Assembly: GCA_947632495.1 (NCBI GenBank)
Contig: CANRPL010000023.1
Location: forward strand, 1 to 18,994
Origin: an uncultured Bacilli bacterium
GTDB lineage: Bacteria > Bacillota_I > Bacilli_A > RF39 > UBA660
DNA: 18,994 nt
Direction of reading: 5' to 3'
In this document: piece after piece, positions 6,924 through 14,005 of the stretch
Layout: every line of letters begins with the position of its first letter
Numbering within the stretch: the first letter of the stretch is position 1
Program-made: the position numbers and the translations under genes
The notes under the pieces: generated by a model
What the model was told of the DNA's origin: nothing
The model's input: only the letters and a program-made list of their open reading frames with translations
The model's database searches: none

Positions 6924-8198
6924 ATGACAATCATTGATATAATTGAAAAGAAAAAACATCATGAAAAATTAACAGAGCCGGAATTGTCTTTCGTAATTAC
7001 GGGGATGCTTGATGGTAGTATTGCTGATTATCAAATTAGTGCTTTACTGATGGCTATTGTCTTAAATGGCATGGATTTAGAAGAGACTATTGCGTTAACA
7101 AAAGTTATGTTAAATAGTGGTGATAAAATTGATTTAAGCCCAATATCAGGCATTATTGTTGATAAACATTCTACTGGTGGTGTTGGTGATAAGGTAACGC
7201 TCGTGTTAGGACCATTATTAGCGGCATTAGGTGTTAAGGTTGCTAAAATGAGTGGTCGTGGCCTAGGCCATACTGGTGGAACGATTGATAAGTTAGAATC
7301 TATCCCAGGCTATCAAGTAGCTTTAAGGGAAGATGAGTTTATTAAACAAGTAAATGACATCGGTATTGCGGTTATAAGTCAAACAGGTAATATTGCTCCT
7401 GCGGATAAGAAATTATATGCTTTAAGGGATGTAACTGGGACTGTTGATTCTATTCCTTTGATAGCTTCATCTATCATGTCTAAAAAGTTAGCGAGTGGTG
7501 CTGATATCATTTTTATTGATGTTAAAGTTGGTAAAGGTGCTTTAATGAAAGATTTAGAAAGTGCCGAAGCTTTAGCGCAAACGATGATTGAAATAGGTAA
7601 ACGTTTTGATAAAACAGTAATATGTTTATTAACTAATATGAATGAACCATTAGGTTGTGCTGTTGGTAATGCTTTAGAAGTAAAAGAATCAATGGATGCT
7701 TTAAAAGGATATGGACCCGTTGATTTAATGGAATTAGTAATTGAAATAGCGGCTTTAGTTTTAAATAAAACAGAAAAGATGGATATGGAAGAAGCCCGAG
7801 CTTTATGCTTAAAGAAGATTAATAATGGTGAAGCTTATCAAAAATTTGAACAATTAGTAAATAGTCAACATGGTGATTTAAAAGGCTTGACAGTATCTGA
7901 TCATATTATTTCGGTTACTACTCCCAAAGCGGGATATATTAAAAGTATCGACGCCTTAAGAATAGGTGAGATAGCTCGTGAATTAGGAGCGGGAAGATTT
8001 AAAAAGACCGATGCTATTGATTATGCCGTTGGATTGGTTTTAACTCATAAAGTTGGTGATTATGTTGAAGTTAATGATGAACTTTTGAAAGTTTATTTTA
8101 ATGAGAAGAATGTTTCATTAAATGAAATATTAAGTTGTTTTGAAATAAGTATGGATGATAGTACAAAGGAACCTTTAATATATAAAATATTAAGTTAA
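6924..8198 (+). CDS. pdp: Pyrimidine-nucleoside phosphorylase
   Basis: The enzyme phosphorolyses uridine, thymidine or deoxyuridine to the base and (deoxy)ribose-1-phosphate in pyrimidine salvage. The 424-residue protein shows the family hallmarks in order: an N-terminal alpha domain (LSFVITGMLDGSIADYQISALLMA, shown in part), the phosphate-binding loop KHSTGGVGDK (81-90), SGRGLGHTGGTIDKLE (110-125), ALRDVTGTVDS (166-176) with Arg168, SSIMSKKLA (182-190) with the substrate-binding lysine, and VKVGKGALM. A C-terminal alpha/beta domain closes the protein (ARELGAGR, GLVLTHKVGD). TGGTGAT 4 nt upstream fixes the start. Firmicutes members of this length are usually broad pyrimidine phosphorylases rather than strict thymidine phosphorylases (DeoA), but the two are hard to separate by eye. 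Confidence 0.92.
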   Translation: MTIIDIIEKKKHHEKLTEPELSFVITGMLDGSIADYQISALLMAIVLNGMDLEETIALTKVMLNSGDKIDLSPISGIIVDKHSTGGVGDKVTLVLGPLLAALGVKVAKMSGRGLGHTGGTIDKLESIPGYQVALREDEFIKQVNDIGIAVISQTGNIAPADKKLYALRDVTGTVDSIPLIASSIMSKKLASGADIIFIDVKVGKGALMKDLESAEALAQTMIEIGKRFDKTVICLLTNMNEPLGCAVGNALEVKESMDALKGYGPVDLMELVIEIAALVLNKTEKMDMEEARALCLKKINNGEAYQKFEQLVNSQHGDLKGLTVSDHIISVTTPKAGYIKSIDALRIGEIARELGAGRFKKTDAIDYAVGLVLTHKVGDYVEVNDELLKVYFNEKNVSLNEILSCFEISMDDSTKEPLIYKILS

Positions 8199-8229
8199 TG
8201 TCAAATTATGTCAATTTTTTGTATATCTA

Positions 8230-8258
8230 TTGCTTGCAAGTGTAAAATGAGATATTAT
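8230..8258 (+). promoter_or_regulatory. Promoter of rpoZ-yihY
   Basis: TTGCTT (8230-8235), 17-bp spacer, TATTAT (8253-8258). The -35 overlaps an 8-bp palindrome CTTGCAAG (8233-8240). The -10 is within the left arm of a 9-bp inverted repeat that reaches the start codon. Confidence 0.65.
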
Positions 8259-8278
8259 CATATTAGGAGAGTGATAAT

Positions 8279-8482
8279 ATGATATATCCATCAATTGATA
8301 AATTATTAACTAAAGTAGGATCTAAATATTTATTAGTAAATATTGTTTCTAAAAGAGCAAAGGAAATGCAAGAAAAAGATTATTATCAAATGAAGGAAAA
8401 TGAGTATGTTTCTTCTAAAAATATCGGTAAAGCTTTAGAAGAAATTGCTAAAGATTTAGTTATAATTAAAAATGAAGATTAG
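8279..8482 (+). CDS. rpoZ: RNA polymerase omega subunit
   Basis: Omega helps fold and assemble beta-prime into RNA polymerase. The 67-residue product has the whole omega pattern: MIYPSIDKLL, SKYLLVNIVSKRAKEM (R26 region, the RA[RK]xL-type motif) and KNIGKALEEIAKDLV. Length equals that of B. subtilis omega. AGGAGA upstream supports the ATG. In most Bacilli rpoZ follows gmk; here it has its own promoter after pdp, and the next gene starts 9 nt beyond its stop, with the ribosome binding site overlapping the TAG. Confidence 0.92.
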   Translation: MIYPSIDKLLTKVGSKYLLVNIVSKRAKEMQEKDYYQMKENEYVSSKNIGKALEEIAKDLVIIKNED

Positions 8483-8491
8483 GAGAAAAGC

Positions 8492-9307
8492 GTGAAACGT
8501 CTTAAACGTTGGGTTCGCGAAATAAGAAAGCTAACAACTGATTCGATGGTTAACATCCTACCAGGTCAGATTGCTTTCTTCTTAATTTTATCTATTTTTC
8601 CATTATTTATTTCGGTGGGGTGGGTTGCCTCACTATTTGATATTTCAATTGATACTTTAATAAAGACGTTAGAATCGACGTTACCATATGATGTCGCTAA
8701 AATATTAGCTAACTTTATCGGTGGTAAAAGTTTTGATACATCGATAGGTATTTCGATGATTGTCGGCTTTATATTAGCTAGCAATGGAGCTCATGCAATC
8801 ATTACTGCATCTAATGCTCTATATGGCTTTCCACCTGATGATTTTGTTAGACGCCGTGTTAAAGCCGTCTTCTTAATTTTTATTTTAGTTATCTTAATAA
8901 CTTTCTTAATTGTTATTTTAACCTATGGTAATACGCTAGCTAAAATCATTATTGATGTTTTAAACATCGTCCATAGTGCTAATCTGATTTACTGGCTCTT
9001 TGCAACTATCAAGTGGCCGGTAGCGATGATTTTAATTTTCTTTACAATAAAGTTAATTTATGCCATCGCTCCAGATTGGCAAATCTTAAGTAAAAATACA
9101 ACAAAGGGAGCTTTATTTACTACTGCTGGTTGGATTGTAGCGACGGCTATTTTTTCATACTATGTTTCCCATTTTGCGAATTATGATATCTTCTATGGAA
9201 GTTTATCTAGTATCGTTATTTTTATGATCTGGATTTATGTTATATCATATATTCTTGTCTTGGGGATTGCAATTAATGTTAAAGAGTATCGTGATAAAGA
9301 GGGATAA
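8492..9307 (+). CDS. YihY/BrkB-family integral membrane protein
   Basis: The 271-residue protein belongs to the family once misnamed ribonuclease BN. Its members are inner-membrane proteins, proposed transporters or flippases of unclear substrate. About six membrane segments are visible at residues 25-47, 84-106, 124-146, 165-190, 206-224 and 238-262. The family motif near the end (NYDIFYGSLSSIVIFMIWIY) and the N-terminal pattern (GQIAFFLILSIFPLFI) are both present. The start is GTG; AGGAGA (8481-8486) 5 nt upstream supports it and overlaps the rpoZ stop codon, so the two genes are cotranscribed. No function beyond membrane location can be read from the sequence. Confidence 0.88.
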   Translation: MKRLKRWVREIRKLTTDSMVNILPGQIAFFLILSIFPLFISVGWVASLFDISIDTLIKTLESTLPYDVAKILANFIGGKSFDTSIGISMIVGFILASNGAHAIITASNALYGFPPDDFVRRRVKAVFLIFILVILITFLIVILTYGNTLAKIIIDVLNIVHSANLIYWLFATIKWPVAMILIFFTIKLIYAIAPDWQILSKNTTKGALFTTAGWIVATAIFSYYVSHFANYDIFYGSLSSIVIFMIWIYVISYILVLGIAINVKEYRDKEG

Positions 9308-9322
9308 TATTCCTCTTTATTT
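9294..9322 (+). terminator. Probable terminator at the end of the YihY-family gene
   Basis: ATAAAGAGG (9294-9302), 9-nt loop containing the stop codon, CCTCTTTAT (9312-9320), then only TT before an A. The stem is good but the T tract is short, so termination may be partial. Confidence 0.6.
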
Positions 9323-9348
9323 ACTTTGAAAGTAAAACATGCTATATT
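9320..9348 (+). promoter_or_regulatory. Promoter of the deoD operon with a palindrome over the -35
   Basis: TTTACT (9320-9325), 17-bp spacer, TATATT (9343-9348) preceded by TGC as an extended -10. A perfect palindrome, TTTACTTTGAAAGTAAA (9320-9336), covers the -35 and part of the spacer and is a candidate operator. A second TATAAA box (9354-9359) lacks a matching -35. Confidence 0.5.
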
Positions 9349-9399
9349 TATTGTATAAAATCATAGGTTTATTAATAAATGAATGTGGAGATACTATAA

Positions 9400-9429
9400 A
9401 TGTTATCTCGTAAAGGAGTGATAAAATGA
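9400..9429 (+). other. Possible 9-codon leader ORF overlapping the deoD start
   Basis: ATG at 9400 opens MLSRKGVIK and stops at TGA 9427-9429, overlapping the deoD start as ATGA. GGAG (9387-9390) lies 9 nt upstream. GAGATA (9388-9393) and TATCTC (9404-9409) could pair and mask that ribosome binding site. It may be chance: the region has to contain a ribosome binding site for deoD anyway. Confidence 0.3.
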
Positions 9430-10133
9430 CACCACATATTGAAGCTGAAAAAGGTAGTATTGCTAAAACCGTTTTAATGCCAGGTGATCCCTTGCGTGCT
9501 AAAGTTTTAGCTGATACATATTTAAAAGATGCTAAACTAGTTAATACTGTACGTAATATCTATGCTTATACGGGATTTTATAAAGGTAAAGAAATAACGG
9601 TAATGGCATCTGGTATGGGTATGCCAAGTATTGGTATATATTCGTATGAATTATTTAAATTTTATGATGTTGATAACATTATTCGTATCGGTACGGCAGG
9701 ATCTTACCAAGAGAATATAAAACTATATGATATTATCCTTGCTCAAGACTCTTTTTCTGAATCAACATATGCTAAAGTTCAAGGTGGTGAAGAACGTAAT
9801 ATTTTAAGTTCTAATACTAACTTAAATAATATTATCATCGATACAAGTAAAGAAATGGGTATTGATATTAAAGTAGGACGTCTTCATAGTTCAGATGTAT
9901 TTTATACTGAAGTTCCTGGTGTCCCTAAAAAGGCTTTAGAACAAGGATGCCTAGCTTGTGAGATGGAATCTTTTGCGTTATTTCATAATGCCAACATCCT
10001 AGGTAAAAAAGCCACTTGTCTTATAACGATATCCGATAATTTAGTAACGCATGAAGCAGCTAGTGCTGAAGAACGTCAAAATGCTTTTTCTAAAATGCTT
10101 GAGTTAGCTTTAGAAGCTTCTCTTAAAATGTAG
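9426..10133 (+). CDS. deoD: Purine-nucleoside phosphorylase, DeoD type
   Basis: The enzyme cleaves purine (deoxy)ribonucleosides with phosphate to the base and (deoxy)ribose-1-phosphate. It is hexameric and cytosolic. The 235-residue protein keeps E. coli DeoD residues at identical positions: H4, G20, R24, R43, R87 (RIGTAGS), the EME motif 179-181, S203-D204 (ISDN) and R217. D204 is the acid that lets this type accept 6-amino purines such as adenosine. AGGAG upstream of ATG 9426 supports the start. It is first in a run with the adenosine deaminase gene 7 nt downstream, which joins two steps of purine salvage. Confidence 0.96.
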   Translation: MTPHIEAEKGSIAKTVLMPGDPLRAKVLADTYLKDAKLVNTVRNIYAYTGFYKGKEITVMASGMGMPSIGIYSYELFKFYDVDNIIRIGTAGSYQENIKLYDIILAQDSFSESTYAKVQGGEERNILSSNTNLNNIIIDTSKEMGIDIKVGRLHSSDVFYTEVPGVPKKALEQGCLACEMESFALFHNANILGKKATCLITISDNLVTHEAASAEERQNAFSKMLELALEASLKM

Positions 10134-10140
10134 GTGTCAT

Positions 10141-11097
10141 ATGAATTACCATGAAATGAAAAAAATTGAATTGCACTTGCATCTAGATGGTAGTGTCCGT
10201 CTTACCACTTTAGCAGAGTTAGCTGGTCTTTCTTTAGAACAGGCTCAAGCCCAAGCGGTAGCGCCCGCTAAATGTATGGACTTAAATGATTATTTAACAC
10301 GTTTTGCTTTACCTTTATCAATCATGCAAACTAAAGAAAATTTAGAGCGTATTGCCTACGAATTAGCTGAAGATTTAAAAGCTGAAAATGTTATTTATGC
10401 TGAAATTCGTTTTGCGCCTTCCCAGCATACATCAGTTTTGTCGTTAGAAGAAGTAGTTGAAGCGGTTCTTACTGGCCTTCAAAAAGTTGATATTAAAACT
10501 AACCTTCTTTTATCGATGATGCGTAATGAGAGGGAAGATGTAAATTTTAAAATAATCGATTTAGCCCAAAAATATCGTCATCAAGGTGTCGTCGGCATCG
10601 ATTTAGCTGGTGCTGAAGCTTTATATCCAACCTATACTTTTGCTAATTTGTTTGCTTATGCTAATAAGTTAGGTGTTAATTTTACTATTCATGCTGGTGA
10701 AGCTGATGGACCATCTAGTATCGAAGCTGCTCTTAGTTTTGGCGCTAAACGTTTAGGCCATGGTGTTCGCCTTTTAGAAGATAATAAATTATTAAATGAA
10801 GTTAGAGAAAAAGGTATTCTTTTGGAAGTATGTCCAACTAGTAACATTCAAACTAATATTTGTTCTAGCATAAGTGAGCATCCGATTGCTTTATTAAAAA
10901 AGCATAATATTAAAGTATGCATTAATACAGATAATCGAACGGTATCACATGTCGATTTGACGGCCGAGTATGAAAAGTTAGCTCAATGTTTTAATTTTAC
11001 ACAAGAAGATTTTTATAACTTTAACTATAATGCTATTATGGGAGCTTTTATTAGTGATGAAGAAAAAGAACAACTAGTTAACCAATTAAATAATTAG
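10141..11097 (+). CDS. add: Adenosine deaminase
   Basis: The enzyme hydrolyses adenosine and deoxyadenosine to inosine and deoxyinosine. The 318-residue TIM-barrel protein shows all metal ligands and catalytic residues: H12 and H14 (ELHLHLDGS), H184 and catalytic E187 (HAGEADG), H207 (RLGHGVRL) and D264 (NTDNR). The residue after D264 is Asn rather than the Asp of the mammalian and E. coli enzymes. I recall this TDNR form in other Firmicutes sequences, so I do not read it as a defect. AGGTG (10132-10136) overlapping the deoD stop supports ATG 10141; a start at Met6 (10156) is also possible. Inosine made here is a substrate for the neighbouring phosphorylase. Confidence 0.95.
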   Translation: MNYHEMKKIELHLHLDGSVRLTTLAELAGLSLEQAQAQAVAPAKCMDLNDYLTRFALPLSIMQTKENLERIAYELAEDLKAENVIYAEIRFAPSQHTSVLSLEEVVEAVLTGLQKVDIKTNLLLSMMRNEREDVNFKIIDLAQKYRHQGVVGIDLAGAEALYPTYTFANLFAYANKLGVNFTIHAGEADGPSSIEAALSFGAKRLGHGVRLLEDNKLLNEVREKGILLEVCPTSNIQTNICSSISEHPIALLKKHNIKVCINTDNRTVSHVDLTAEYEKLAQCFNFTQEDFYNFNYNAIMGAFISDEEKEQLVNQLNN

Positions 11098-11110
11098 AAA
11101 TAGGTGACTT

Positions 11111-12382
11111 ATGAAATATACCAAAATAACACGTGATAATTATAATTTACATATTATACAAACTAAAAATTTTAAAACTATATCCGTTAAAGTTAATTTA
11201 AAACGAAAACTTATCAAAGAAGAAATCACTAAACGAAATATGTTGGTTAATGCTTTATTTGAATCAACTGAACATTATCCGACTAAACGTCTATTAGAAA
11301 TCGCTACTGAAGAGTTATATGAACTATCCTATCATGGCATTAATTATGCGAGTGGTATTTTCGCTATCTTGTGTTTTGAGATGACTTTTATTAATCCTAA
11401 ATATACTGAAGCTTCGATGTTAGAAGAATCATTTGCTTTCTTAAATGAATTGATGTATCATCCACATGTTGCTAAAGGAGCTTTTATTAAAGCTAATTAT
11501 GATATTGCTTATAACATAATGTCTGATTATTTAAAAACCCAAAAAGAAGATACGCGTTCTTATAGCCAAATGCGTATGCTTGAAGAAATGGATGAACCAA
11601 TCGTATCTTATCGTAGCTCTGGTTATATGGAAGATTTAAAACAATTAAATAGTAAAAAATTATATGAATACTATCAAGATGTTCTCGCAAACGACATTGT
11701 TGATATATTCGTTATCGGCGATGTTAATCCTGATGAGATAGATAGTCTTGTTAAGAAATATTTGCCTTTTACTACTAATCCTAAAAGTGATGAAAGTCAT
11801 TATTTTAAACATGAAACAGTAAGTGATGAGATTAAATTTACTAGTGAAGAAATAAATAAAGAACAAAGTACGCTCGTCCTAGGTTTCCGCTTTGATGATT
11901 TAACCGATTTTGAAAAACGATATGTTTTAAATATCTATAATTATATTTTAGGCGGTAGTACTGAATCACATTTATTTCAAGTTGTTCGTGAACAACATTC
12001 ACTTTGTTATTATATAAATTCATCTAGTATGCCTCTTATTGGTGTTGGTACTATTAAAGCTGGTATTAATGCTGATGATTATGATGAGACGTTAAGTTTA
12101 ATCAATAATGAACTTAATAATATTAAAGCGGGCAATTTCAGTGATGATAAAATTGATCATGCTAAAACGACATATCTTAATAGCTTAACAGAGTTAGAAG
12201 ATAGCCCTGAAAATATTGTTTCTCTATATACAGGGATTGAATATTTAGGTTCTGATAATATTGATGTTCGTCGTAAAAAGATACAAGAAGTAACTAAAGA
12301 CCAGATTGTAGCGGTCGCTAATAAAATTCACTTAAATATGATTTATTTACTAGAAGGAACTGATGTCAATGAAGAAGAATAA
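11111..12382 (+). CDS. M16-family peptidase-like protein lacking the zinc motif (YmfF-like)
   Basis: The 423-residue protein has the two-lobed M16 layout: an N-terminal half with FESTEHYPTKRLLEIATEEL and a long helical region, and a C-terminal half with FVIGDVNPDEI and the LNIYNYILGGSTESHLFQVVRE-type motif (shown in part). The inverted zincin motif HxxEH is absent from the position where it should be. That is the pattern of B. subtilis YmfF, which is paired with the motif-containing YmfH encoded next door, as here. The natural reading is a non-catalytic partner that forms a heterodimer with the next gene's product. AGGTGA 3 nt upstream supports the start, 13 nt after add. The next gene begins inside its 3' end. 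Substrate unknown. Confidence 0.85.
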   Translation: MKYTKITRDNYNLHIIQTKNFKTISVKVNLKRKLIKEEITKRNMLVNALFESTEHYPTKRLLEIATEELYELSYHGINYASGIFAILCFEMTFINPKYTEASMLEESFAFLNELMYHPHVAKGAFIKANYDIAYNIMSDYLKTQKEDTRSYSQMRMLEEMDEPIVSYRSSGYMEDLKQLNSKKLYEYYQDVLANDIVDIFVIGDVNPDEIDSLVKKYLPFTTNPKSDESHYFKHETVSDEIKFTSEEINKEQSTLVLGFRFDDLTDFEKRYVLNIYNYILGGSTESHLFQVVREQHSLCYYINSSSMPLIGVGTIKAGINADDYDETLSLINNELNNIKAGNFSDDKIDHAKTTYLNSLTELEDSPENIVSLYTGIEYLGSDNIDVRRKKIQEVTKDQIVAVANKIHLNMIYLLEGTDVNEEE

Positions 12383-13637
12383 ATTAGTTCATTTTGATTT
12401 AGATTTATATTCTGAAAAGTTAGAAAATGGATTAGAGATTAATATTGTTCCTAAAAAAACAGTTAATAATATCTATGTAACTTTTTCTACTAAATATGGA
12501 AGTATACATGATGAATTTATTCCTATTGATCAAGATGATTATTATAAAGTTCCCATGGGAGTAGCGCATTTCTTGGAACATAAAGTATTTGAACAAGAGA
12601 CTGGTGAAGATCCATTTGCTATTTTTTCTAAATATGGTGCTGATGCTAATGCTAATACATCTAATTACAAGACGACTTATCTTTTTTCTGGGCCAAGTAA
12701 CTTTAAAGAAAATCTTAACTTTCTTTTAGACTTTGTTCAAGCCCCTTATTTTACTGATGACAATGTCCTTAAAGAAAAGGGGATAATTGCGCAAGAAATT
12801 AAGATGCTTCAAGATCAACCAGCATGGCAATTATATGATGCTACTTTAGATAATAGTTTTGTTAATCATCCTATTAAGTATCCTATTGGCGGTACTTTAG
12901 AGTCCATAGCTAAAATAACAAAGGAAGATTTATATAAGTGTTATAATACCTTTTATCATCCAGCTAATATGTTTATAACGATTACTGGTAATGTTAATCC
13001 TAAAGAGACTATTGATATCATTGCCCAAAATCAACAAGGTAAACACTTTAAACCTTTTAAAGAAATTGTTATCAAGACATATGATGAACCAGATAATGTG
13101 CGTGTTCCTTATGAAGAGATAAAATCCGATGTCCCAATACCTAAAGCTGCTATATCTTATAAGATAAATATTCAAAATTATGATATTAATCGTCTGCGTA
13201 TTTATTTAAATCTTTATTTTCAACTTATTTTAGGAAGCACGTCACTTTTAGATGAAAAATTAAAAAAAGCTAAACTTATTAGTAATAATCTTTATTATGA
13301 TGCTGTATGTACTGATGATCATCTATTATATACTGTTGATTTTGAATCCGAAAAGTATGCACAAGTAATCGATGAAATAAAAAAGACCGTTGGTAAGGTC
13401 CGTATTACGCCTGAAGAACTAAAAAGACGTCAAAAAAGCTTAAGAAGTGGATGCTTATATCGAAGTGATAATATCTATGGTATCAATAATAAGATTAACA
13501 GTAACATCATAAATTATGGTAAAGTTAATTTAGATGAATTTGCTATTATAGATTCTCTTAATATCGAAGAATTGAATGATATTCTTGATCATATTAGCTT
13601 TAAAGAAATTAGTATTGTCGTCTTAAATGATAATTAA
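12369..13637 (+). CDS. M16-family zinc metallopeptidase (YmfH-like), active partner
   Basis: The 422-residue protein carries the inverted zincin motif HFLEH (H67, E70, H71) followed by the third ligand E143 in GIIAQEIKM. It also has GADANANTSNYKTTYLF, LLDFVQAPYFT and CYNTFYHPANM, all typical of B. subtilis YmfH. The enzyme should degrade or process a peptide in the cytosol; the target is unknown. AAGGAA (12354-12359) spaces better with ATG 12369 than with ATG 12363 (which would add Met-Ser), so I use the former. Either way it overlaps the YmfF-like gene by 14-20 nt, which fits tight coupling of a heterodimer. It is the last gene of the deoD run. Confidence 0.92.
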   Translation: MKKNKLVHFDLDLYSEKLENGLEINIVPKKTVNNIYVTFSTKYGSIHDEFIPIDQDDYYKVPMGVAHFLEHKVFEQETGEDPFAIFSKYGADANANTSNYKTTYLFSGPSNFKENLNFLLDFVQAPYFTDDNVLKEKGIIAQEIKMLQDQPAWQLYDATLDNSFVNHPIKYPIGGTLESIAKITKEDLYKCYNTFYHPANMFITITGNVNPKETIDIIAQNQQGKHFKPFKEIVIKTYDEPDNVRVPYEEIKSDVPIPKAAISYKINIQNYDINRLRIYLNLYFQLILGSTSLLDEKLKKAKLISNNLYYDAVCTDDHLLYTVDFESEKYAQVIDEIKKTVGKVRITPEELKRRQKSLRSGCLYRSDNIYGINNKINSNIINYGKVNLDEFAIIDSLNIEELNDILDHISFKEISIVVLNDN

Positions 13638-13640
13638 GAC

Positions 13641-13669
13641 TTGCTTTATTGCTTTAAATATGATAAATT
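13641..13669 (+). promoter_or_regulatory. Promoter of secG
   Basis: TTGCTT (13641-13646), 17-bp spacer, TAAATT (13664-13669) preceded by TGA as an extended -10. It starts 4 nt after the upstream stop codon, with no terminator between. Confidence 0.55.
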
Positions 13670-13694
13670 AATGTCTAGTGGGGAGGTAATTAAT

Positions 13695-13901
13695 ATGACG
13701 ATTGCATTAATAATTGTGTCAATACTATTAATTGCTATAGTGTTATTACAAGGCGGAGCTGATGAAGGTGGCAATATCATCAGTGGTGGTAATAGCGATC
13801 TATTTGCTAATCGTAAAGAACGTGGTGGCGAGTTATTTATGACCCGTTTTACCTTTGTTTTAGGTGTCGCTTTTATGATTTTATGTGCTATTATAAAGTA
13901 A
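13695..13901 (+). CDS. secG: Preprotein translocase subunit SecG
   Basis: SecG is a non-essential subunit of the SecYEG protein-export channel. The 68-residue product has two membrane segments (about 2-19 and 49-66) joined by a glycine-rich loop with the family pattern IVLLQGG, ISGGNSDLFANRKERGGE and a following MTRFTFVL. GGGGAGG (13680-13686) 8 nt upstream fixes ATG 13695. An in-frame ATG at 13641 would add 18 hydrophilic residues and lacks a ribosome binding site. In many Firmicutes secG precedes rnr and smpB; here it is followed by a terminator and the replication genes. Confidence 0.93.
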   Translation: MTIALIIVSILLIAIVLLQGGADEGGNIISGGNSDLFANRKERGGELFMTRFTFVLGVAFMILCAIIK

Positions 13902-13920
13902 TTTATATTACTTTTTTTTT
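13895..13920 (+). terminator. Intrinsic terminator after secG
   Basis: AAAGTAAT (13895-13902, including the stop codon), loop TTAT, ATTACTTT (13907-13914), then T residues to 13920. Confidence 0.85.
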
Positions 13921-13931
13921 GGCTTTAATAT

Positions 13932-13959
13932 TTGCAAACTAAAATCATCATGATATAAT
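13932..13959 (+). promoter_or_regulatory. Promoter of dnaB-dnaI
   Basis: TTGCAA (13932-13937), 16-bp spacer, TATAAT (13954-13959) with an extended TGA before it. This is one of the best promoter matches in the window. AAGGAGGG follows at 13992-13999. Confidence 0.78.
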
Positions 13960-14005
13960 TGGTGTGAAAGCATCTTGCATAAGTTAAAGGTAAGGAGGGT
14001 AAGCT

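Noticed and set aside
6241..7440. AGG read as methionine, as reported in some uncultivated Bacilli
   Set aside because: AGG encodes the conserved Arg of SufB (MSRGISEE) and of pyrimidine-nucleoside phosphorylase (ALRDVTG), so it is arginine here.
8199..8220. A terminator after the pyrimidine-nucleoside phosphorylase gene (AAATT...AATTTTTT)
   Set aside because: Only a 5-bp A-T stem; too weak to call.
1981..9336. A shared operator linking the spoVS terminator and the deoD palindrome through TTTACTTT/AAAGTAAA arms
   Set aside because: The arms are in opposite order in the two sites, and the first is fully explained as a terminator stem with a T tract.
11493..12023. Three minus-strand frames opposite the YmfF-like gene, and one at 12930-13175
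   Set aside because: Tyr/Asn/Ile-rich shadows of AT-rich coding DNA without start signals.
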